Origin: Prorocentrum cordatum
Taxonomy: Eukaryota; Sar; Dinophyceae; Prorocentrales; Prorocentraceae
Assembly (NCBI GenBank): GCA_963575745.1
Contig: CAUYUJ010019270.1
Coordinates: 420,931-482,930, forward strand
Direction: 5' to 3'
Length of the DNA: 62,000 nucleotides
The notes beneath the pieces were generated by a model. The model was not told the origin of the DNA. It did not search any database and was given only the letters and a program-made list of their open reading frames with translations. A program made the translations under genes and the position numbers. Of this stretch, positions 55,661 through 62,000 are shown piece by piece; the stretch's first letter is position 1; every line of letters begins with the position of its first letter.

Positions 55661-55779
55661 AACGCGTGGCGCGCCCCCTCGACCTGCTCGCAGCCGAGAG
55701 CTGCGAGTGTCAACCTCGATGCGACCGTTGAGGGTGGCCAAGCGCATAGACCAGTCACGCGATGGCAGGTAGCCCCCGC

Positions 55780-56062
55780 TCGCGAGGTCCCCGACGGTGG
55801 CCAGGCCCCCAGCGCTCAAGTCCACGCTCACGCAGGCTCCACCTGCGCTCTCACTGGCGTCCGAACAGGTGACGACGCCACTCGTCCAGGCACGAAGGTT
55901 GGTGCTGGCCAGGGAGAGCATGACCAGCGCGTGCAGCAACTCGGAGGCCATCCCCACGTTGATGATCCACTTGTGATGCGCCAGTCGCTCCCGCACGCCA
56001 TTGAATTTGCTGAAAAGAGGCCTTGTGAACTCGAGGGCTCGAACCCAGCGCCCAAGCAGCAC
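55780..56062 (-). pseudogene. RT connection and RNase H first strand
   Basis: FSKFNGVRERLAHHKWIINV, ASELLHALVMLSLASTNLRA and VVTCSDASESAGGACVSV. The T/C-x-DAS-ES-GGA strand supplies the first RNase H Asp in these elements. The frame differs from the upstream RT frame, with a shift near 56130. Confidence 0.7.
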
Positions 56063-56079
56063 CAGGAGTCCGTCTCCTC

Positions 56080-57700
56080 GAAGTAGTGGCAGGCTGAGCA
56101 GGAACAGAGTGAGAGACAGCAGTTCCAGGTTTCATCCACCTCGACGCCCATGCGAGTGACCCGCAAGCGTCGACAGTTGGCCTTGTCCTCCGCGATCTCA
56201 ACACCGTTCCCGCGATAACTTTCTCTCATCATATGCTGGAAATGCCCAACCGCCCCCTGGCTGACTGCGGCTATGGCTATGGGGGCAACCTCCACATCGT
56301 CGAAGTCGTCCACGCATGCCTGCCACCACTCGCGGCTAACAGCCGCGGGGCCAGTAAGCACGGCAGGCATGGGCACGGGTCGGTCACGACGCCACTCACG
56401 ATCGTCTGGAAGTAAGGCCCCATGTGGAGTCGGCAAGAGACCCAACCGTCAGTGAATATGTTGAAATGTGAATACCGACAGCACCCATCCCATGGGAAGA
56501 AGAGCCATCGCCAGGTAGACACGTTTCTGTCCCAGCCGAAGCACCTTACCTGGGACAGGGCGCCCTGCGGCAATGAAAGCCCGCCAACTCCTGGGCAAGT
56601 TCCACATGAAAAAGGCCCCCTTCTGGTCGTCTCCGCTCCACAGCATAACCTCGCCATCCTCGAGCCCGATCGAGACCCAGTGCGGCGACGGCACGAGGGT
56701 CGCCACGTCGTGCTCCATCTCCTTCATGAAGCCGTTGGCGGGAATCAGGTTGAAGATAAGTCGGGTGACGCGGGACTCGCGAAGCATCGGCGTTCCCTTC
56801 TTGCGAACAGCGAATAAACCGTTCAACACCTTCTGCCCGTTGTGCTCGAAGATCTCGTCGTACTCGATGGGCCCGCACACGCCAAGCCTCACGAGCTCCT
56901 TCGCGACCTGCCACCAGTCCTCATCAGTGTCCGCCGTGACCCGCGCCTTGGGGACGGTGGCAGGCCACTGTTCAACAGGGAGTAGGGCCTTGCGGGGATC
57001 ATCCAGGAAATGTCGCACCCATGGCTCGACGCAGTCGCGGGCCTGCAGCTTGCCCACGTGCTTTGGCTTCGGGAAGCCTGGCAGAAGCTCATTGAGCTTC
57101 AGCGGCAGCGCCCTGCAGTCCTCGTCATTGTTGTAGTTGGAGTGCGGATCGAGCACCTCCTCCTTCCAATCGGGATATCTGTGCATCTCCAGCTTGTCCC
57201 CGATGAACCAACGCACCGTCTCGCGGAGCGTAGCTCTGCTCGCTGCCTGCGCCGCTGACTCCACGGCGCAGTGCTCCCACCTCTCCTCGCTCAGGTGCCC
57301 GAGGTGGTGGAAGTTGAGGCCCATGGTGACAAGATAGAGCCATGCCTCTTCGGTCAGAGAGTGCATCGCGTTGACTTCGTCCGTGGTGTACTTTGCATTC
57401 CTATTCAACGTGCCAGCATTACTCCACAGCCCCTTGCGGGCCGCTTGCTGGCGCCATTCAAGAGCACGCAGAGGCATCGGCACCGGCATGGGTAGAACAC
57501 CCCGAGCTGATGCACCTCCGCCTTGTGGCAGTGAGTGTCTATGAAATTCTCTCCGAAACTTTCCAATCCTCGTCGGCGAACGTCCAATGCTGTCATAAAT
57601 CAGGAACCCACGTTCGAGCAGGCTCCTGCTGGAGATGTCCCGGCGGCGCACGGAGATGGCCAACCAGTCTCTCCAGTCGCTGACCCCCTCGAAGGGGATC
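56080..57700 (-). pseudogene. Reverse transcriptase of the YR element
   Basis: The frame 58122-56449 continues in frame after one TGA (near 56450) to about 56130. Upstream part: WFIGDKLEMHRYPDWKEEV, CVEPWVRHFLDDPRKALLPV. Fingers: KKGTPMLRESRVTRLIFNLI, PANGFMKE. Palm: EVMLWSGDDQKGAFFMWNLP (motif A), LLPMGWVLSVFTFQHIH (motif B, PMGW), and QACVDDFDDVEVAPI (motif C, VDDF). The PMGW and DDQKxxFxxW patterns are those of DIRS-type RTs. The TGA replaces what was probably a CGA Arg codon. N-terminal ORF residues above ~57700 are another frame's shadow. Confidence 0.85.
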
Positions 57701-58172
57701 AGCGCAGCGCGACCTCGCGCCGGGCCTGGCCATCCTGGCCTGACCCCTTCTTCTTGTCCGAGGGTTCCTTGCGCGACCCCCAGAGCATCTTCTGGATCCT
57801 CAGCTTGCACTGTCGCCCCGACTCGCCCTGCTTCTGCGGGAACTTGGCCTTCAGCGAGTCCTTCGATGAGAGCGGCGTTCCGTCCACAGAATTGTTGCGA
57901 GGTGAATGGTCTCCCACCAGGGCCCAAGCACCCCCCGGCGTCTGATCGCACAGAGCCACCTGGGCACCAGGGACGGCGCCCCGCCCTGGAAGTTCTCGCC
58001 CTGCAGGAGAGCCAGAGCGTGCAGTATCTCGTAGAGGTAGGGAGTCGCGAAGGCGGCGGGCGTCCGCAGCCGTGCCGACATCGGTCAAGAGCAACTCGCG
58101 CCTCGGGCTGCCGCCGCGGCACTGGCCGCTGGGGGAGTGAGCATTGCCGACAGCACCCCCCCGGCCAACGCC

Positions 58173-59568
58173 CTAGCGCGCAACCCGGGCACGCTCGCCA
58201 AGAGCGAGCATCTTCTGCTGAGCTGCCTCGATGCCGAGGGCCATCTCCTCGTCATCCTCGTTCAAGCTGAAACCATGCGCCTCAGGAGGTGTCAGCTCCA
58301 ACCAGCGAGATACACGGGGATGGCCGTCCTTGAGCTCCTTCTGATTCGCGCGGAACCTGCTCATGAGGTAGTCCAAGGCATGCGCGGGCTTCCCTCTCAA
58401 CATTAAGTCCATGGCTTCTGCTAACGTTCTCATCTCACGATACTTATCGACCCCGACCTCCTTCAGTGGATGCTCGGGCTTGAACGCCCGCAGGAAGAAA
58501 CGCATGCACGCTGGGGGCAGGCTCTTATCCTCTGACTCGAGCTCCCCCTCGTCCAACAGGGTCAGCATATTCTCGATCTCGCGCCCTGTGATGCAACCAG
58601 GATGCTTTCTGGCCATCTTCTTGAACGCGAGCCGTCTGCCCACGAGCTTCGAGGTGGCGACCTCCCCGTCCAGCTCGCCGTCGTCATCGTCCGAGTCGGA
58701 GTCCTTGCCCGCGCCCTTCAGCAGCCCGACGAGCGCCTTCAGCGCGGAGCGGTCCTTCGTCTTGGCAGGCTCGTCGTCGTCGCCGCTGTCGTCGTCCTTC
58801 TTGGCCTTCTTGCTGCTAGAGGCCTTGCTGCTCGATGACCCCTTACCTGCAACGCGGTCGGCGATGACGTCTTCGAGCTTCGACTTCTTGCTCGGGCCCG
58901 AACTGTTCTTACCATCAGCCTTCCGCTTGAGGGCTTCCAACCTAGACCGTAAGAGCTCCTTCTTACTCTCGCCCGTGAGCTGGCCTGCATCCTTAGCGAG
59001 GGCACGGAGCTCCTTCTCGAGCTCCTCCACGGCCTCCACGGGAGTCTCGTCCTCCGCCTTGTCGTCGTCGGCCGGTGGAGCAGCCATAGTCTTACCCTTG
59101 GTTTTCGCCTTAGCCTTGGGCGTCGGCCCCCCCTCGTCGCAGTTGGCGGCCGCGACGAGCTCCTCCGCACGCTGAATAATGTCCTTCACCTCGCCAGGAA
59201 GGCCAGGCAACTCTGGGTTGTCCGCGCTCCACTGGGCATGGAGCTTCTGAACATCGATGAGGGTCAGCACCTTATGATTATCAACATGCAGACAGCTGTG
59301 TCCCTCATAGTTGCCGTTCCAAGTACAATGATCTCGACTACCACTGCAGGAATGGGCGCTCGCCGACTTATGCGCCGCCGTGCGATACCCCCAAGCAAAT
59401 TGCAAAGTACGGATCCGAGAATGATAGATACTCGACCCCTGGCAACCGTCCACGAGCCGTCGGTGTGCCTGCACGGCGCACGGCGCCGACGGCCCCCCCC
59501 TGTGGCTCTTCGTTGCCATCGAAGACGGCGTGCCGCAACAGCTGGCCTGCGGTCGGAGGTTCCGCCAT
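58173..59568 (-). CDS. Gag-like protein of the YR element
   Basis: A minus frame ends at 58173. ELPGLPGEVKDIIQRAEELV is followed by a Lys/Ala-rich basic region, a coiled coil (EAVEELEKELRALAKDAGQL), Ser/Asp-rich low complexity, then a helical domain: KYREMRTLAEAMDLMLRGKP, AHALDYLMSRFRANQKELKD and HPRVSRWLELTPP. That last part resembles the Gag of dinoflagellate DIRS-like elements. The likely start, MAEPPTAGQLLRHAVFDGNE (ATG near 59568), is in another frame, so a shift near 59380 is implied. The track frame above 59570 covers leader sequence. Confidence 0.6.
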
Positions 59569-59939
59569 GTCGAGACTAGACGGAAACGATATGAGTGTGG
59601 TGCTGAAAAGGGCTCTGCAGGAGGCAAGGCCCCAGCTCTGGCAGAAACGCCCCCCCCCCCCCCGCCGCGACCCCCCGCGCGCCGCCGCGGAAAGACGGCG
59701 TCGCGAGGCGACAAGCCGCCCGACGCCAGGTAGAGGCGGGCAGGCCCCTCGAGGCCTGACCCGCCCGGGGTCCGGGACCCCGGGCCAGAGCCACAAGGAT
59801 TTTTCCTTTTTTTTCCAAAAACTTTCACAAGACGAGAGACATACCCCCGCCCCAGGGCCCACGTCTCACGCTGAGACCTCACCTACCCTCAAGAGTGACG
59901 GGCCGGGGGGCCTGCGAGACTCTCGTTCTCTCCTCCTGC

Positions 59940-60033
59940 AAGCCGCTTGGGCCCGCAGAGCGGCGGGAGGGCGGCGGCGCGGCGAGACACCTCGAGTCGT
60001 TCATATCTTCACCCCATTCAGTGTAACAGTCAT
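59940..60033 (-). repeat. Split direct repeat A1 (element 5' end)
   Basis: AAGCCGCTTGGGCCCGCAG to TAACAGTCAT, same orientation as A2. Outside it is ATATAAAAATATC. The 370 bases between A1 and the gag start form the element's leader and include a poly-C run near 59650. Confidence 0.9.
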
Positions 60034-60094
60034 ATATAAAAATATCCGCTTCCGCTGGCGGAGCGTTCCCATGCGCCTATTCGCAACCGACTTC

Positions 60095-60468
60095 CGTGGC
60101 GATTGCAACGTGCCGCACGCTCCCCACTGGATCTCGACGCGGTTGCCGATCGCCCATGCAGTTGCTGCGGCAAGCGCCATGGCACCGATCGAGCAGATAC
60201 CCACAAGCCAGGCAGTGATCGCCAACACCAATGCCCCAGGGATGATGCTCCTGAACACCTGGTGGACGATGGTGCAGGAGCTGGCCTCGTCAGCGAAGTT
60301 GCTCCCCCACTCGTTCTCCTGCGCCGAGCGCCAGGCAGCGAACCCGAACTGAGCTCCGTTGCCGATCCAGGCTGGCATGGCCCGTGCAACAAAATAAGTC
60401 TTGAACGAATCTGGACGGAGCCAAACATGCCACGGGCGAGGGGCATACGGCAAGATGTTCAAGACCAG
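60095..60468 (-). other. Unassigned membrane-protein-like ORF
   Basis: A minus frame after CATTGCAG: ILVLNILPYAPRPWHVWLRP, FKTYFVARAMPAWIGNGAQF, ENEWGSNFADEASSCTIVHQ, then two hydrophobic segments, IIPGALVLAITAWLVGICSI and GAMALAAATAWAIGN. It is not repetitive and looks like an exon of a membrane protein. I do not recognise the family. The YR element was inserted ~60 bases downstream of it. Confidence 0.35.
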
Positions 60469-60479
60469 GATGCTGCAAT

Positions 60480-60692
60480 GGTGATGATGCTTTAGATGAT
60501 GATGGTGATGCTGCTGCTGATGGTGATCATGATAACGACGAAGACGGTGATGGATATGATGATGATGAGAATGCTGGAGATAATGATGATGATGATGATG
60601 CTGGTATTGATGATGATGTTGATGTTGTTGGTGATGATGGCGGCGACGACGATGATGATGATGATAATGAAGATGATAATGACAAGAGCAAC
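60480..60692. repeat. (GAT)n microsatellite
   Basis: GAT-based triplets on the plus strand with GCT and GTT variants. Confidence 0.92.
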
Positions 60693-61060
60693 GGTCCCTT
60701 TTTTTGCGGAGACTGATTCTAGCGAAACTTTGGACTCGTCGTGGCCAGAGGCTTCGGGAATCTAAAAGGCACGCCTTAAAACTCCTTCCCCCCCAGGGGG
60801 GGTGGGGGGGGGACCGACAAACAACTTGAGAGCGAACGGCAGCAGGGAAGAGAAGCGACTGGACGGGTCCTGCTGTCTCAGCGTGGACAGGGGAAGCCGA
60901 GAACATCACCAAGACGGCCCCTCTGCTCAACCCGTTCTAAAACCTCCAGAGCAACGGTCCCTCGTTTGGCGGAGACTGATTCTAGCGAAACTCTGGACTC
61001 GTCGTGGCCAGAGGCTTCGGGAGTCTGAAAGGCAGACCTTCAAACTCCGTTCGGGCGGGA
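60693..61060 (+). repeat. ~90 bp direct duplication
   Basis: AGCAACGGTCCCT...GCGGAGACTGATTCTAGCGAAACT...CGTCGTGGCCAGAGGCTTCG occurs at 60690-60785 and again at 60951-61050 with few differences. Unique sequence lies between them. Confidence 0.85.
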
Positions 61061-61269
61061 AGAGAAAGGGTAGGTGAAGCCAGCTCTAGTTTCAACGATG
61101 CTGGCCAGCAAAGTCGACATCATGGCCTTCGCCATATCTCTGGGATATTCAAAAGCGATGCGTGTGCGACGGAGGCCACCTGGCCCCCCGCCGCTCAGCT
61201 ACCAGTGGGGGCGTAGGGTCTTCGAACATATACAGCCCTGTGGTCTACATCGCTGGGTGAGTTTAGTCA

Positions 61270-61760
61270 GATCTTCAAGGCTCACATTGCCACAAAATCC
61301 TAATAGCCTTCTTCAATTTCGCGCCGTACTGGCACTGGTCGAGCTCGACTAAAAAGACATGCTTACAATTCGAAAGCTCGCACATTTCTGAAATGTGCCG
61401 GAGTCGGCTGGTCAGCGGATGCTCGAGCATGACAGGAATGCCTCACCGTAGAAAAAATCTGAACAGGGACAGTGCGGCTCGAGCAAGACGAATGCCGAGG
61501 TGCACAGCTGCCGCATCGGCAGCAGTCAACAAAGAATCGTTGAAACCCTAGGGCTCATCGCGACTTCGAACAGGTCGAGATCTGTCATGCGCAAGTGAAA
61601 AGGTCTGGCACGGCGAGGCCAGCACTGCAGCCACCAGACGCCCAACTCGGGCGTCTGACCTGATGGCTTGCAAGATCTTTGGCGACAGCGAGTCCTGCCA
61701 CTCTGCATCATAGATGACGTCCCAGCTTCGCGAGCGGAACCCTAAACTGTCGGCCGCACG
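61270..61760 (-). pseudogene. Second cytosine-methyltransferase-like fragment
   Basis: Minus strand, in the frame of GTC...: QDSLSPKILQAIRSDARVGR, LVAAVLASPCQTFSLAHDRS, RPVRSRDEP-stop, then AAVHLGIRLARAALSLFRF, stop, IPVMLEHPLTSRL and ELDQCQYGAKLKKAIRIL. The ordered SPCQTFS, EHP and DQCxYGAxxKKxxRIL elements match the domain at 10.3-11.2 kb. Two in-frame stops show decay. The 3' neighbour and the upstream part (61760-62000) are not resolved. Confidence 0.55.
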
Positions 61761-62000
61761 CGAGATTGTCCTGCAGCCTGCAAAAAGATCGGCCAGGTAC
61801 TGTTCTTTCCCTAAGCGAGAACGATAAGGCCGACCCCATTGATCGTGCCCCGCTGTAGCCGAGGTGCAACTGGGTTAGTCTCGCTCTAGACGCACGCTGA
61901 AGGGCTGTCCCGTCAAGATCTGGGTCAATTGCCTCTCCGCCTGCACGCGCACTGCACGCAGAACTGGGGCCAACTTCGCGTAGCTGCTTCCCAGCCTGCT

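Larger units (their letters stand above)
52495..60033 (-). mobile_element. Tyrosine-recombinase retrotransposon (DIRS/Ngaro/PAT-like) with methyltransferase
   Basis: Minus-strand element. 5' to 3': repeat A1 (60033-59940), gag-like, RT, RNase H first strand, C5-methyltransferase, RNase H remainder, tyrosine recombinase, then repeats B1 (53086-52863), A2 (52864-52772), B2 (52740-52495). A1-ORFs-B1-A2-B2 is the split direct repeat arrangement of PAT/Ngaro-type elements, which replicate through a circle and insert by recombinase, not integrase. Frames are broken by at least one in-frame TGA (near 56450) and several shifts, so this copy is dead. Confidence 0.88.

Noticed and set aside
57700-58122. 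N-terminal part of the 557-codon RT frame
   Set aside because: Composition and other frames suggest the gag/RT linker is read elsewhere; this part shows no RT similarity.

Overview
The window looks like nuclear DNA of a photosynthetic (peridinin-plastid) dinoflagellate. Four signs agree. Copies of the dinoflagellate trans-spliced leader (GTAGCCATTTTGGCTCAAG core) sit in the DNA. A nuclear psaF has a three-part plastid/thylakoid presequence. One gene is cut into tiny exons separated by 4-13 kb introns with GA and GC splice donors. Several dinoflagellate-type retroelements are present, one with a DNA methyltransferase domain. Most of the rest is microsatellite, minisatellite and duplicated repeat sequence, and most long ORFs are low-complexity artefacts of it.

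Layout. 1-2.8 kb (minus): 5' half of a LINE (ORF1, then ORF2 with an APE endonuclease) headed by three tandem spliced-leader relics. 5.1-44.0 kb (minus): a methionine-R-sulfoxide reductase (MsrB) gene in at least six exons, with an in-frame TGA at the catalytic position (predicted selenocysteine). Its introns hold nearly everything else up to 44 kb. These include a plus-strand retroelement tail with zinc-finger-like and methyltransferase-like parts (9.7-11.8 kb), an intronless psaF retrogene with its own spliced-leader relic (15.9-16.7 kb), a 1.5 kb TG/CA tract (21.1-22.6 kb), two large duplicated repeat blocks (23.4-27.2 and 27.4-30.9 kb), a second broken LINE (34.2-37.0 kb) and three copies of a ~700 bp repeat (8.1, 33.3, 37.0 kb).

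44-46 kb has no recognised gene. 46.2-52.4 kb (plus): a reverse-transcriptase element between ~362 bp direct repeats, with an Arg/Ser/Asp-rich C-terminal part. 52.5-60.0 kb (minus): a decayed tyrosine-recombinase retrotransposon (DIRS/Ngaro/PAT-like) with the diagnostic split direct repeats. Its order is gag-like, RT, start of RNase H, cytosine-5 methyltransferase, rest of RNase H, tyrosine recombinase. 60.1-62.0 kb: an unassigned membrane-protein-like ORF, a duplicated 90 bp sequence and another methyltransferase-like fragment.

Only msrB and psaF are recognisable host genes. MsrB repairs oxidised methionine; PsaF is the electron-donor docking subunit of photosystem I. No tRNA, rRNA, CRISPR array or bacterial-type operon was seen. 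The SECIS element expected for the selenoprotein reading could not be identified by eye.
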